Shown here one piece after another: positions 1 through 8,975 of a stretch of 64,000 nt of DNA. Each line of letters starts with the position of its first letter. The first letter of the stretch is position 1. This stretch comes from Legionella quinlivanii (lineage in GTDB: Bacteria; Pseudomonadota; Gammaproteobacteria; Legionellales; Legionellaceae), in assembly GCF_900461555.1 (NCBI RefSeq), contig NZ_UGOX01000001.1, forward strand, positions 3,237,501-3,301,500, read 5' to 3'. Under the pieces are notes generated by a model, which did no database searches, was not told the DNA's origin, and saw only the letters and a list, made by a program, of their open reading frames with translations. Position numbers and translations under genes: made by a program.

Positions 1-612
1 TCTGTTCTCACACCGGCACAAGCAGATGCTATTTCCACACTGACTTATTTTGAATGTGTCGATGTCAATGAATACTTTTTTGCCCGCACCGGTTATACCG
101 GCGAAGAAGGCCTGGAGATCATTCTTCCTCCTGAAAACGCCAAGGCATTATGGACATCATTAATACAGGCAGGGGTTAAACCTTGCGGCCTTGCAGCCCG
201 GGATACTTTAAGACTTGAAGCCGGCATGTTGCTCTATGGTCAAGATATGGATGAGACCACGACACCTCTTGAATCAGGACTGGGCTGGACAGTTAAATGG
301 CAACCCGAGGATCGCGATTTTATTGGCATGGGGGCCTTAATATCTCAAAAACAACATGGTGTTAAACGAAAACTGGTCGGCCTGATTCTCGAGGACAAAG
401 GCATCATGCGCAGCGGACAACGGGTTGCTGTACAAGGTGAAAATGACGGTATCATCACCAGCGGAACCTATTCCCCCACACTTGAAAAATCAGTCGCTCT
501 GGCCAGAGTACCTGCAGGTACAGGTGACGAGGTGCAGGTAGAGATCAGGGGTAAGTTGTTAAATGCAAAAGTGGTTAAGCCCCGATTTGTTAAAAATGGA
601 GCGCCTCTTTAA
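1..612 (+). CDS. gcvT: Aminomethyltransferase (glycine cleavage T-protein), C-terminal part
   Basis: The gene enters from the left edge, and only its last 203 codons are visible. The frame is open from base 1 to the TAA at 610-612. T-protein transfers the methylene group from the aminomethyl-lipoyl arm of H-protein to tetrahydrofolate and releases ammonia. The fragment shows the family motif RTGYTGEEGLEI (fragment residues 29-40) and GLAARDTLRLEAGM shortly after it. The remainder is the C-terminal barrel domain. It is the first visible gene of the gcv operon, 61 bp ahead of gcvH. An ATG at 226 is internal and not the start. Confidence 0.95.
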   Translation, partial: SVLTPAQADAISTLTYFECVDVNEYFFARTGYTGEEGLEIILPPENAKALWTSLIQAGVKPCGLAARDTLRLEAGMLLYGQDMDETTTPLESGLGWTVKWQPEDRDFIGMGALISQKQHGVKRKLVGLILEDKGIMRSGQRVAVQGENDGIITSGTYSPTLEKSVALARVPAGTGDEVQVEIRGKLLNAKVVKPRFVKNGAPL

Positions 613-673
613 TACGCATTGTTTAAGTCAGAAAAGTTTAACTGAAGTCTTTCAACATTAATAAAAGGATATC

Positions 674-1051
674 ATGATGGTTATGAAATTTACTCCCACA
701 CATGAATGGCTACAATTAGAAGAAGATGAATGCGTTGTGGGTATTACTGATCACGCACAGCAGCTATTGGGCGATATGGTTTTTGTTGAGTTGCCTGAAG
801 AGGGAGATGAAGTCTCAGCAGGAGATGAGATCGGTGTGGTTGAATCAGTGAAAGCCGCTTCTGATTTTTATGCTCCGATCAGTGGTGTTGTTGTAGCTGT
901 CAACCATCAAGTCAGCGAAAATCCCGCGATTGTGAATGCCGATCCTTTTGGGGCTGGTTGGCTGGTGCGGATTAAGGCCAGTAATCCAGATGAATTAAAC
1001 GGGCTCCTGAATCAAGCCGAATATGAGCAAGAGATTGCTGAGGACCATTAA
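674..1051 (+). CDS. gcvH: Glycine cleavage system H protein
   Basis: This is the lipoyl carrier that shuttles the aminomethyl group between the P-, T- and L-proteins. The 125-residue length is normal for the family. The lipoylation motif [10 protein letters not shown] places the modified lysine at residue 60, and the characteristic FTPTHEW start is present. The AAAGGA at 664-669 precedes three close in-frame ATGs (674, 677, 683), so the true start may be any of them. It lies between gcvT and gcvPA, with a 2-bp gap to gcvPA, which suggests translational coupling. Confidence 0.96.
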   Translation: MMVMKFTPTHEWLQLEEDECVVGITDHAQQLLGDMVFVELPEEGDEVSAGDEIGVVESVKAASDFYAPISGVVVAVNHQVSENPAIVNADPFGAGWLVRIKASNPDELNGLLNQAEYEQEIAEDH

Positions 1052-1053
1052 TT

Positions 1054-2415
1054 ATGCCTTACATTCCCCATACAGAAGATGATATACAAGCTATGCTTGC
1101 CGAGATTGGCGTAAGCCAGACGCAGCAGTTATTCGACGAAATTCCCAAGGAGTTGCTGTATAACGAACTTAAAAATATGCCATCGGGCATCAGTGAAATG
1201 GCGATGCTTAAAAAAGCGCAGCATATTGCCAATTTGAATGATAATGGCATTTGTTTCATCGGGGCGGGCAGCTATGAGCATCATATTCCAGCCGCAGTAT
1301 GGGATGTTGCCTCACGTGGTGAGTTTTTAACAGCGTATACGCCTTACCAGGCGGAAGCCAGTCAGGGCACCCTGCAGCTGCTCTATGAATTTCAGACAAT
1401 GATTGCCGAACTCACCGGCATGGAAGTCGCCAATGCCTCCATGTACGATGGGGCTACCGCCTTGGCCGAAGCCGTGCTTATGGCCGTGCGCATTAAAAAG
1501 CACAAACAAACCAGCCGCGTATTGATCGCGGGAAGCGTTCATCCATTTTATCGACAGACACTGGAAACCATTGTTTGTAATCAGCATATTGAAGTGATCA
1601 CGCTCCCTGTGGATATGGAACAGGGTATTACCGCCCTTTCCGTTCTTGAACAATATAGCGGCCAGGATATCACGGCACTGGTGGTATCCCAGCCTAACTT
1701 TTTTGGCTGCCTCGAAGAAGTGGATGCCATGACAAACTGGGCAAAAGCTAATCAGGTTATTAGCATTGCCTGTGTAAATCCCATTTCTCTGGGCATACTC
1801 AAACCACCAGGACAATGGGGAGAAAGCGGTGTGGATATCGCTTGCGGCGAGGGCCAGCCTTTAGGCTGTCCCATGGCTTCCGGAGGTCCGTATTTTGGTT
1901 TTTTCAGCACGCGGATGGAGCATGTTCGTCAAATGCCAGGCCGCATTATCGGGCGAACGCTCGATAAAGAAGGTAAAACCGGGTTTACGCTGACTTTGCA
2001 AGCCAGAGAGCAGCATATTCGCCGGGCAAAAGCGACGTCCAATATTTGTACCAATCAGGGCCTGCTGGTAACCGCCGCAACCATCCATCTAAGTTTACTG
2101 GGCGCTGATGGGCTTGAGCAGGTAGCGGCTCATTGCCATGCCAATACGCAAAATCTCGTTCAGGGTTTAAGCGCAATAGCGGGAGTCCGCATTGCTTTCA
2201 AAGCACCTGTTTTTCATGAGTGTCTGCTGCAACTGGATAATCCGGTGGAAGAAGTTCTTAAACGGCTGCATCAGGCAGGGATAGCTGGAGGCTATGCGGT
2301 TGAATCGCATTATCCGACCCTGAAAAACAGCCTGCTGGTCTGTGCAACCGAAATGCGCTCGGCAGAAGAAATTGATCACTTCATTAATACGATGAAATGC
2401 ATTATGGCTAAGTGA
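1054..2415 (+). CDS. gcvPA: Glycine dehydrogenase (decarboxylating) subunit 1
   Basis: This is the N-terminal half of a split P-protein. Together with GcvPB it decarboxylates glycine and loads the aminomethyl group onto lipoyl-GcvH. The 453-residue length fits subunit 1. It begins MPYIPHTEDD and contains AYTPYQAEASQGTLQ and FQTMIAELTGMEVANASMY, which are typical of the family. The PLP-binding lysine is not in this subunit but in GcvPB. The gene starts 2 bp after gcvH. A small YciI-like gene separates it from gcvPB. Confidence 0.96.
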   Translation: MPYIPHTEDDIQAMLAEIGVSQTQQLFDEIPKELLYNELKNMPSGISEMAMLKKAQHIANLNDNGICFIGAGSYEHHIPAAVWDVASRGEFLTAYTPYQAEASQGTLQLLYEFQTMIAELTGMEVANASMYDGATALAEAVLMAVRIKKHKQTSRVLIAGSVHPFYRQTLETIVCNQHIEVITLPVDMEQGITALSVLEQYSGQDITALVVSQPNFFGCLEEVDAMTNWAKANQVISIACVNPISLGILKPPGQWGESGVDIACGEGQPLGCPMASGGPYFGFFSTRMEHVRQMPGRIIGRTLDKEGKTGFTLTLQAREQHIRRAKATSNICTNQGLLVTAATIHLSLLGADGLEQVAAHCHANTQNLVQGLSAIAGVRIAFKAPVFHECLLQLDNPVEEVLKRLHQAGIAGGYAVESHYPTLKNSLLVCATEMRSAEEIDHFINTMKCIMAK

Positions 2416-2422
2416 GGAAGTA

Positions 2423-2731
2423 ATGATCATCATTCAATTAACCTATAAGACCCCGCTGAGCGAGGTGGATAAATACCTTCAGGCGCATCGGGAATTTCTC
2501 GATTATTACTATAAACAGGGCCTTCTGGTGGCTTCAGGACCTATGAAACCACGTACTGGCGGGATCATTATTGCCGCGACAACTGACCGTAAGTTTCTCG
2601 AGTCAGTAATGGAAAAGGATCCTTATTACATGGCGGAAATTGCAGATTATAACTACATCGAATTTACACCAGTGAAACACTGCGCTGCACTAAAAAATTT
2701 AATCCAGGATACGGAGGGCAAATTATGTTGA
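2423..2731 (+). CDS. YciI-family protein embedded in the gcv operon
   Basis: This 102-residue protein has a YciI (dimeric alpha/beta barrel) signature. It shows a beta-strand start ([10 protein letters not shown]), then [20 protein letters not shown] with the conserved His near residue 23, then a [13 protein letters not shown] segment. The family is mostly uncharacterised; a few members act as small dehalogenase- or lactonase-like enzymes. It starts 7 bp after gcvPA and overlaps gcvPB by 7 bp, so it is almost certainly co-transcribed and translationally coupled. A role tied to glycine cleavage is inference from position only. Confidence 0.85.
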   Translation: MIIIQLTYKTPLSEVDKYLQAHREFLDYYYKQGLLVASGPMKPRTGGIIIAATTDRKFLESVMEKDPYYMAEIADYNYIEFTPVKHCAALKNLIQDTEGKLC

Positions 2732-4188
2732 TTTTTGAACGCTCACAAGCCAAACGTCGTGCAGCAGCTCAGATCCCCTCATCCTGCACGAAAAGTACAG
2801 GAATACCGGAAAAGTTTTTGCGCCAGAAACCCGCCCGCTTGCCGGCATGCTCTGAGCTACAAGTCATTCGTCACTATACCCGTCTCTCACAAAAGAATTT
2901 TTCGATTGACACCAATGTATATCCCCTTGGCTCCTGCACAATGAAATATAATCCAAGAGGAGTTCACAAGGCGGCGTCAATCAATGGCTTTCTTAACAGA
3001 CACCCTTTATCTGGTGCAGAGCATAGCCAGGGCTATCTCCAAACAATGTATGAGCTGCAATCCTACCTGGCAGAAATTACTGGTATGGCAGGTGTTTCGC
3101 TGACCCCAATGGCCGGTTCACAAGGCGAATTTGCCGGTGTTGCCATGATTAAAGCCTATCATCAGTCCAGAGGAGACAGTGCGCGAACCGAAATGCTTAT
3201 TCCGGATGCGGCACACGGCACTAATCCAGCCTCAGCAGTCATGTGCGGGTTTAAAGTCATCGAGATTAGCACGGCTAAGGATGGAGACATCGATTTGGAG
3301 GAGCTTCGCAGCAAAGTAGGTCCAAAAACAGCCGGCATTATGCTGACCAATCCCTCCACACTCGGCCTGTTCATGAAGCAAATTAAGGAAATCGCAGCCA
3401 TTGTTCATCAGGCAGGGGGGTTACTCTATTATGATGGCGCGAATTTAAATGCCATTCTGGGTCGTGTCAGACCGGGCGATATGGGATTTGACGTCATGCA
3501 CTTAAACCTGCATAAAACTTTTGCCACACCCCATGGCGGCGGCGGCCCGGGCTCTGGTCCCATTGCAGTGAACAAAAGGCTTCTGCCCTATATGCCTATT
3601 CCAGTGGTTGTAAAATCCGATGGTATGTATCGCTGGGCAACCCGGGAAGACTATCCTCAGAGCATTGGCCGCCTGTCCTGTTTCATGGGCAATGCCGGCA
3701 TTCTTCTGCGAGCTTATTTCTATATTTGTGTTCTGGGTAAAGAAGGTCTTTTACGTGTTTCAGAGTTTGCGAGTCTTAATGCCAACTACCTGTTGAGCGT
3801 GTTAAGTAAAGCAGGGTTTACAGCCGCTTATCCAGAACGTCGGGCAAGCCATGAGTTTATTCTGACGCTAAGTCAGGAAAAGAAAAACTTCGGCGTCACG
3901 GCAATGGATTTGGCAAAACGTCTGCTCGACTATGGTTTTCATGCACCGACAACCTATTTTCCCTTATTAATTCCTGAATGTTTATTGATTGAGCCCACCG
4001 AAACAGAATCCAAGGAAGATTTGGACAGTCTGGCAGCTGCCATGCATGCTATACGCGACGAAGCTCAGAAAAATCCGGAATTACTGAAAGGAGCGCCTCA
4101 CAATTTACCGGTCAAACGTTTGGATGATGTGCGGGCGGCCCGCGAACTTGATTTGAATTATTTCAAATATCATCAGGACAATGAATAA
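2725..4188 (+). CDS. gcvPB: Glycine dehydrogenase (decarboxylating) subunit 2
   Basis: This is the PLP-binding half of the split P-protein, 487 residues. The pyridoxal-phosphate lysine is K264 in [20 protein letters not shown], followed by the glycine-rich loop. [19 protein letters not shown] (residues 59-77) and [10 protein letters not shown] are also family-typical. The start ATG overlaps the end of the YciI-like gene. It is the last gene of the operon; about 800 bp of repeat-bearing DNA follows. No clear intrinsic terminator lies directly after the stop codon. Confidence 0.96.
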   Translation: MLIFERSQAKRRAAAQIPSSCTKSTGIPEKFLRQKPARLPACSELQVIRHYTRLSQKNFSIDTNVYPLGSCTMKYNPRGVHKAASINGFLNRHPLSGAEHSQGYLQTMYELQSYLAEITGMAGVSLTPMAGSQGEFAGVAMIKAYHQSRGDSARTEMLIPDAAHGTNPASAVMCGFKVIEISTAKDGDIDLEELRSKVGPKTAGIMLTNPSTLGLFMKQIKEIAAIVHQAGGLLYYDGANLNAILGRVRPGDMGFDVMHLNLHKTFATPHGGGGPGSGPIAVNKRLLPYMPIPVVVKSDGMYRWATREDYPQSIGRLSCFMGNAGILLRAYFYICVLGKEGLLRVSEFASLNANYLLSVLSKAGFTAAYPERRASHEFILTLSQEKKNFGVTAMDLAKRLLDYGFHAPTTYFPLLIPECLLIEPTETESKEDLDSLAAAMHAIRDEAQKNPELLKGAPHNLPVKRLDDVRAARELDLNYFKYHQDNE

Positions 4189-4268
4189 TGGGGCAGCCAT
4201 AATACCAGTTCCTTATTGGTCTTGATGCCTAATGGCACTCACTTAAGGCTTTAACCCTTACTCCCAGG

Positions 4269-4289
4269 TCCCTCGGCTTGTCCGAGGGA
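4269..4289. repeat. Short palindrome of the CCCTCGG-CTTGT-CCGAGGG family
   Basis: An 8-bp perfect stem (4269-4276 with 4282-4289) surrounds a CTTGT loop. The same core occurs in both arms of the large palindrome at 60768-60850, and a degenerate form lies at 54180-54200. It sits about 80 bp after the gcvPB stop, so it could stabilise the 3' end of the gcv transcript. There is no T-run. Confidence 0.7.
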
Positions 4290-4292
4290 GCT

Positions 4293-4657
4293 AGGCAATG
4301 CGTCTAATTGGCAAAAGCATTTAAAACTCACTATCATTTTTATGGATACCCCGCATAAAGCGGGGTAGGTAGACTTTTACGGGGTACGTAGACTTTTACG
4401 GAGTACGTAGACTCTTACGGAGTACGTAGACTTTTACGGAGTACGTAGACTCTTACGGAGTACGTAGACTCTTACGGAGTACGTAGACTCTTACGGAGTA
4501 CGTAGACTCTTACGGAGTACGTAGACTCTTACGGAGTACGTAGACTCTTACGGAGTACGTAGACTCTTACGGAGTACGTAGACTCTTACGGGTATGTGGC
4601 TTTTATAGGAGAATGGTTAAATTTTGTGACCATCTCGCAGGGACAAACCGAGGGACG
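4293..4657 (+). repeat. Dispersed intergenic element, copy 1 (expanded)
   Basis: This ~365-bp element fills much of the gene-free stretch 4189-4993. In order it holds AGGCAATGCGTCT, AAAGCATTTAAAACTCACTA, a TACCCCGC-ATAAA-GCGGGGTA hairpin (4347-4367), twelve 19-bp tandem units and then GGTTAAATTTTGTGACCATC and a GGGACAAACCGAGGGAC end. The same order appears inverted at 54180-54337 with only two tandem units. No ORF of note lies inside. The rest of the gap (4658-4993) shows nothing recognisable apart from the ribosome-binding site of the next gene. Confidence 0.85.
4362..4589. repeat. 19-bp tandem repeat, 12 units
   Basis: Twelve head-to-tail units of 19 bp run without spacers. The consensus is GGAGTACGTAGACTCTTAC; the first units read GGGGTAGGTAGACTTTTAC and GGGGTACGTAGACTTTTAC, and some have CTTTT instead of CTCTT. 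Degeneration is greatest at the left edge, and the central units are nearly identical. A decayed 13th unit follows (GGGTATGTGGCTTTTAT). Because 19 is not a multiple of three, a translated repeat is unlikely. This is a VNTR-like minisatellite. Confidence 0.95.
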
Positions 4658-4993
4658 AAGGCAAATATCTTAAGTAAGCGCCATTAGGCCTTGGTACCAC
4701 TCTGTATTGAGATTAGTCTTAAAACAATTACCGCTTAACTCACTGTTTTTAAAAACAAAAGAAAATACTTTTCGACTTCGACAAAATGAGTTATAACAGA
4801 ATGGGTGGTATTAATTCCAAAGCTGGATATTCCCGGATAGAATCTCCAAAGCTCATCTTCCTTAATGGAAGCGAACAATGGATTTAGACTACCTTATGTT
4901 CTGTAACAGGGATTGGCAGGACATGTTTGTATATGGGGACCTATTAACTAATAGAAATAGCCCTGAGTAATTAGAAATTTCATGGAGTGAAAA

Positions 4994-5263
4994 ATGAATA
5001 GTAAGGTATTTTCACAGCGTTTTAATTCGGAGTTATCGGTTTTAGGGTTTCCCGAAGAACTCGCTGAAAAAATAAAAGCAGTTTCAAAAGTGTTTGGCGT
5101 TACCCGCCATTTAGCCAATGCGATGATTTTCGGTCATCTGCTTCCTTCCAGTGAGCAGTTGGATAAAATTGCGCAAATTCTTGAAATTTGTCCTCAGTGG
5201 TTAAGTGGGGCAACCGATAGAAAGAAACCTTATCCAGTCAGGAAAGAAACTGAGACTGCATAA
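4994..5263 (+). CDS. Small helix-turn-helix (XRE/phage repressor-like) protein
   Basis: This 89-residue protein resembles the DNA-binding N-terminus of phage-type repressors. The segment around residues 22-65 (ELAEKIKAVSKVFGVTRHLA, then LPSSEQLDKIAQILEICPQW and LSGA) follows the usual helix-turn-helix plus dimerisation-helix pattern. A GGAG at 4984-4987 lies 6 nt before the ATG. No sensor or protease domain is attached. It precedes a DUF155 gene by 76 bp and may be co-transcribed with it. Its target is unknown. Confidence 0.65.
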   Translation: MNSKVFSQRFNSELSVLGFPEELAEKIKAVSKVFGVTRHLANAMIFGHLLPSSEQLDKIAQILEICPQWLSGATDRKKPYPVRKETETA

Positions 5264-5339
5264 AAAAAGCAAATCGTATATAATTCAATTATTAGTTGAC
5301 TGATGCCGTTAGCAACGGGTTTTAAAACAGGTTTCATCG

Positions 5340-6146
5340 ATGGAATGCCTTAGTTATTGTGTAGCCAATAGTATTGATTTAACACGTCTTGATCATTATT
5401 TTAAAGCAAGCGTGAAAGGCTACTCGGCGGTTAAATCACGTGATGTGCTCAAACTGACGCCCTTCACAGGTGAACAGTATGTGATTTTCATATTTAAAAA
5501 TGGAACCGTAGTTTCCTGGGGGATTAAACGGCATCAGATTGACAATTATATTGAATTGTTCAAATTATACGCCGATAAACCTGTCTCGTTTTTGGTCCGT
5601 GACGAGTTCAGCTATCGGATCAGCGACAAAATCGCCATCGAACCGCATGATTATTTTGATGTTGACTGCATCAGCATCGATGACGACAGTGACGACTTGA
5701 AATTAAGCTTGTCCTACGGCTTTTCACAATCAGTTAAGCTGCAATATTTTGAAACTAAAATAGATGCACTCATTGAAAAGTACAACCCTCTGATTCAAAG
5801 CCTGTCGCATAAAGGGCAAATGCCAATCAGCCGTAATCAGATCCGCCAGGTCATAGGTGAAATTTTAGGCGCAAAAAGTGAAATGAATTTAATCAGTAAT
5901 TTTCTTTATCACCCTAAATATTTCTGGCAACACCCGACACTTGAGGAGTATTACACGATGCTGGAGCGATATTTACACATCCCACGCCGGGTGAATGCCT
6001 TAAATCATCGTCTCGATACAATAAACGAAATCTTTGATATGTTTAATGGCTATCTCGAAAACCGTCATTCGCACAGTCTGGAGATAATTATCATTTTCCT
6101 AATCGCGATAGAAATTATTTTCGGCGTTTTAAATATTCATTTCTAA
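5340..6146 (+). CDS. RMND1/Sif2-type (DUF155) protein with a C-terminal membrane anchor
   Basis: The 268-residue protein fits the DUF155 family, which includes eukaryotic mitochondrial RMND1 and yeast Sif2/Mrx10. The N-terminal half has the family pattern EQYVIFIFKNGTVVSWGIKR. A conserved central helical region (KSEMNLISNFLYHPKYFWQ) and NHRLDTINEIFDMFNGYLEN follow. The last ~23 residues form one hydrophobic helix, giving the usual tail-anchored topology. In mitochondria the family supports translation at the inner membrane; the bacterial role is not established. No strong Shine-Dalgarno sequence is seen before the ATG. Confidence 0.75.
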   Translation: MECLSYCVANSIDLTRLDHYFKASVKGYSAVKSRDVLKLTPFTGEQYVIFIFKNGTVVSWGIKRHQIDNYIELFKLYADKPVSFLVRDEFSYRISDKIAIEPHDYFDVDCISIDDDSDDLKLSLSYGFSQSVKLQYFETKIDALIEKYNPLIQSLSHKGQMPISRNQIRQVIGEILGAKSEMNLISNFLYHPKYFWQHPTLEEYYTMLERYLHIPRRVNALNHRLDTINEIFDMFNGYLENRHSHSLEIIIIFLIAIEIIFGVLNIHF

Positions 6147-6192
6147 ATTACTCATTGCAAATTTTTATGGATTGGATAGCATTGTGCTTTCA

Positions 6193-7497
6193 ATGCCCTC
6201 CCTTGATTCCAGCATCATGAATACTATTCAAACCGCCCAAAACAATCGGGTCCGATTTTCCACCGAAGTCCTCGCGGGGATTACCAGCTTTTTAACAATG
6301 GTGTATATCGTATTTGTAAACCCCGTTGTTTTACATGATGCGGGAATGGATCAGGGCGCAGTGTTTACAGCCACCTGTTTAGTCACCGCAATTACCACCT
6401 TGCTAACCGGTCTGCTAGCCAACGCGCCTATCGGGGTCGCACCCGGTATGGCACTGAATATTTATTTTTCCTACAGTGTCGTTCTGGGCATGGGGATCCC
6501 CTGGCAACAGGCGCTGGCCATGGTTTTCGTATCCGGGCTTTTGTTTCTGTTACTAAGTCTCACCCCATTAAGAAAAATACTGGTGGATTCCATTCCGGAT
6601 AATCTGCAACTGGCTATTCTTATTGGAATTAGTTTTCTAATAGCGCTTATTGCATTGCAATCCAATCAGATTATTATCAGTAATGCGCATACTTTGTTAC
6701 AAATGGGGAATCTGGCAAGACCAGAAGCCGGACTGTTCTTTCTCGGCTTTATTCTTATCTTAATCTTTGACTATTTCAAAATTTCTGGCGCTATCATTTT
6801 GAGTATTCTCTCGATTAGCCTCATTTCATTGCTGACTGGGATGGTGCCCTGGCAAGGACTTTTTGCGCTTCCTCCTTCTTTAGCACCTACTTTTATGAAG
6901 CTTGATTTTTCTTCTTTCAGCTCGACAACCACATTAAAGGCAACCTTTACGTTTTTCTTAATTGCTCTGTTTGATGCAACAGGCACCTTAATTGGTCTTT
7001 TAAATCAATCCCTGTTTAAAGATCAGAGGGATCATCAGCAACGCATTGCCAATAGTTTGTCAGCCGATGCTGCAGGTTCGATGCTGGCTGGATTATTAGG
7101 CTCAGCCAGCACCTCTCCGTTTATCGAATCTGCCGCGGGGATTGAGGCAGGCGGGCGCACCGGATGGACAGCTGCCGTCATTGCCGTCGGTTTTTTACTA
7201 ATGCTTTTTTTCTTTCCGCTGGCAAAGATGATCCCTGTCTATGCGGTAGGGCCGGCTTTACTTTATGTAGCCTGCTGCATGATGAAGCATATGGTGGATC
7301 TGAAACTGACCGATATGACGGAAATTGCTCCCTGCATGCTCACCATTATTATGATTCCTCTGACTTCGTCAATTGCAGACGGAATTGGCGCGGGGATTAT
7401 TTTATATACCCTGTTAAAACTGCTTTCCCGACAAGCTGTGAAACCTTTTCTAATCGTTTTAAGTCTCACTTTTATGGTGTTTTTTCTCCTGAGTTAG
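6193..7497 (+). CDS. NCS2-family (AzgA-like) purine permease
   Basis: This is a polytopic inner-membrane protein of about 434 residues with roughly 12 hydrophobic segments. The N-terminal FSTEVLAGITSFLTMVYIVF is the hallmark of the AzgA-like hypoxanthine/guanine/adenine permeases. APIGVAPGMALNIYFSYSV and LFDATGTLIGL lie in the substrate region of the family, and GSASTSPFIESAAGIEAGGR is the conserved TM10 motif. The start is uncertain: the frame is open from a TTG at 6172, and ATGs lie at 6193 and 6217, none with a convincing Shine-Dalgarno. The substrate is inferred from family membership. Confidence 0.85.
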   Translation: MPSLDSSIMNTIQTAQNNRVRFSTEVLAGITSFLTMVYIVFVNPVVLHDAGMDQGAVFTATCLVTAITTLLTGLLANAPIGVAPGMALNIYFSYSVVLGMGIPWQQALAMVFVSGLLFLLLSLTPLRKILVDSIPDNLQLAILIGISFLIALIALQSNQIIISNAHTLLQMGNLARPEAGLFFLGFILILIFDYFKISGAIILSILSISLISLLTGMVPWQGLFALPPSLAPTFMKLDFSSFSSTTTLKATFTFFLIALFDATGTLIGLLNQSLFKDQRDHQQRIANSLSADAAGSMLAGLLGSASTSPFIESAAGIEAGGRTGWTAAVIAVGFLLMLFFFPLAKMIPVYAVGPALLYVACCMMKHMVDLKLTDMTEIAPCMLTIIMIPLTSSIADGIGAGIILYTLLKLLSRQAVKPFLIVLSLTFMVFFLLS

Positions 7498-7557
7498 GTA
7501 GAACTGCTCACTGAGATGCTTTATGGTTATCCGTAGGTAGTTCACTAAGATCTCTGG

Positions 7558-7580
7558 GTCCCCCGCATAAAGCGGGGGAC
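7558..7580. repeat. GC-rich hairpin (GTCCCCCGC-ATAAA-GCGGGGGAC)
   Basis: A perfect 9-bp stem with an ATAAA loop is followed by GTAGGG. It belongs to the same hairpin family as 4347-4367, 54261-54281 and 54341-54361. All share the ATAAA or TTTAT loop and are flanked by a TACGTAG-like sequence. It lies 60 bp after the NCS2 permease and may act as a 3' mRNA structure. Confidence 0.75.
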
Positions 7581-7615
7581 GTAGGGATAGGAGGTGTGAC
7601 GTAGGAGTAGAAGGT

Positions 7616-7648
7616 ATTAAGAGTGTCTTAATAATTCTGCTATATAGT
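7616..7648 (+). promoter_or_regulatory. PmrA-type tandem box and -10 element
   Basis: Two direct repeats, ATTAAGAGT (7616-7624) and CTTAATAAT (7627-7635), lie 11 bp apart. The TATAGT at 7643-7648 starts 15 bp after the second TTAA. The published Legionella PmrA consensus, from memory, is cTTAATatT in tandem. The same period and the same distance to the -10 occur before the ankyrin gene at 15547. The start codon it would serve is at 7682. Confidence 0.55.
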
Positions 7649-7681
7649 TATATACAAGGACAAACCTCATAACGGACTATC

Positions 7682-8848
7682 ATGAACAGACCTGTCGCAC
7701 TTCTCGATATCGATAAAACACTGCTGTTTAATGCAAATGATTTAAACGAAAACCTGCTGAACGCTTTGAGTCGAAACGGTATTAAAGACATTTATTTATT
7801 CTCGGATATGAGGTTTCGTGTCTTGGAAACCGAGGAGCGAATTGAATTAATAAAAAAACTGGAAGCGAAAGGGTTTACAGTACATGGCATTATTACACCC
7901 TGTGATCTGGTCTGGAATCAAATGACAAGGGAAAATGCTCATCGATTTGATCAGCTGCTGGTTAAAGCCCGGGAGGCTGGTGAAAAAGAATATCTTTATA
8001 CTGATAATGGATTTGACGATTTTATCAACCAGCTGCGAGAAGAGAATCCTTTCCTTGACAACTTATTGGAATACCAGCCAGATAAAAATATTCCAGGGGG
8101 GGCGTTTCAGGCGGCAAGAAAAGATTTTGAAGAATTAACTGCCAAAGATGGTTCAGTTCCCATGCCTAACGGACTACTGGAAAGAAGTACATTTGCCAAG
8201 GGATTTGCTGACCGTCTCGCTAACCGAATGAACTATAAGCACACCAAAGCATTAATGCTGGACTTATTTTTAAAATATAAACCTGACTGGGTTAGCGACA
8301 TTTTTATTGCCGATGATTTAACCGCAGTGATTGAATCCATTAAGGAATACAGGGAGCAGCAATCACCTGATTTGGCCATTGCCGCCTTACTTGTAACAAA
8401 TAAAATAAACAATCGGGATTTATACCCGGATCAATCCGCGGAAGAATACGATGATGCATTGGCGGCAATCGTGCTTCTAACAAGGATTTCCGCGCAGATA
8501 GATGCACTTGAGCAGTCCAGTATTTTCTTAAGAAACCCGGAATTGAAGATAAAAGCGTTCCAAAATTTGCGTAGTGAATTAATAAAAGCTTTCAATGGAA
8601 ATACCGAAGCCATAGTGGGAGACCTTATCGAAAATTGGGAACACTCGCTACCGATCGCCGGAAACCAATTTAAAAACTTAACGGCATCAGACATTATGGC
8701 GCAACATAGAAACTTTTTCTTCTCGACTGATCGAAAAAATACGGAAACTAGCGCTCAGACCTTTGTCGTTGATTTAAAAAAGGATTTTGCATCAACCACC
8801 TTTAATAAAGAGGCAAACAACAGTTTGTCCCATTGTCAGGGCGCTTAA
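7682..8848 (+). CDS. HAD-like orphan protein, possible secreted effector
   Basis: The product of this 388-codon gene is not recognised as a known protein. Its N-terminus carries a HAD phosphatase-type motif I, ALLDIDKTLLF (residues 7-17, DxDxT). An IFIADDLTAV segment near residues 212-221 resembles motif IV. The sequence YLFSDMRFR after motif I could supply motif II (S/D). The C-terminal third is helical and polar with no recognisable domain. No signal peptide or membrane helix is seen. It stands alone between the permease and photolyase genes and has a PmrA-type box upstream, which in Legionella often marks Dot/Icm effectors. Enzyme activity and secretion are both inference. Confidence 0.7.
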   Translation: MNRPVALLDIDKTLLFNANDLNENLLNALSRNGIKDIYLFSDMRFRVLETEERIELIKKLEAKGFTVHGIITPCDLVWNQMTRENAHRFDQLLVKAREAGEKEYLYTDNGFDDFINQLREENPFLDNLLEYQPDKNIPGGAFQAARKDFEELTAKDGSVPMPNGLLERSTFAKGFADRLANRMNYKHTKALMLDLFLKYKPDWVSDIFIADDLTAVIESIKEYREQQSPDLAIAALLVTNKINNRDLYPDQSAEEYDDALAAIVLLTRISAQIDALEQSSIFLRNPELKIKAFQNLRSELIKAFNGNTEAIVGDLIENWEHSLPIAGNQFKNLTASDIMAQHRNFFFSTDRKNTETSAQTFVVDLKKDFASTTFNKEANNSLSHCQGA

Positions 8849-8885
8849 ATGCATGAATAAGCGGAATAAAGGTGCATACAACCGT

Positions 8886-8965
8886 CTTTGCGAGCGTCAG
8901 CGAAGCAATCCACGACCTGACTTTGTTTAGTTTCGATCTGGATTGCTTCGCTGACGCTCGCAAAG
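8886..8965. repeat. Large perfect inverted repeat (27-bp arms), copy 1
   Basis: The arms at 8886-8912 and 8939-8965 are exact reverse complements, beginning CTTTGCGAGCGTCAGCGAAG, with a 26-nt loop. A second copy lies at 43971-44061. The element sits between two convergent genes (stops at 8848 and 8976) and could end both transcripts. Similar TTTGCGAGCG...GAAGCAATCC palindromes are widespread intergenic repeats in Legionella and other bacteria (from memory). Confidence 0.9.
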
Positions 8966-8975
8966 GCGAACAGGT

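Noticed and set aside
4362-4589. CRISPR array
   Set aside because: The 19-bp units are contiguous with no spacers, and no cas-like gene lies nearby. It is a minisatellite.
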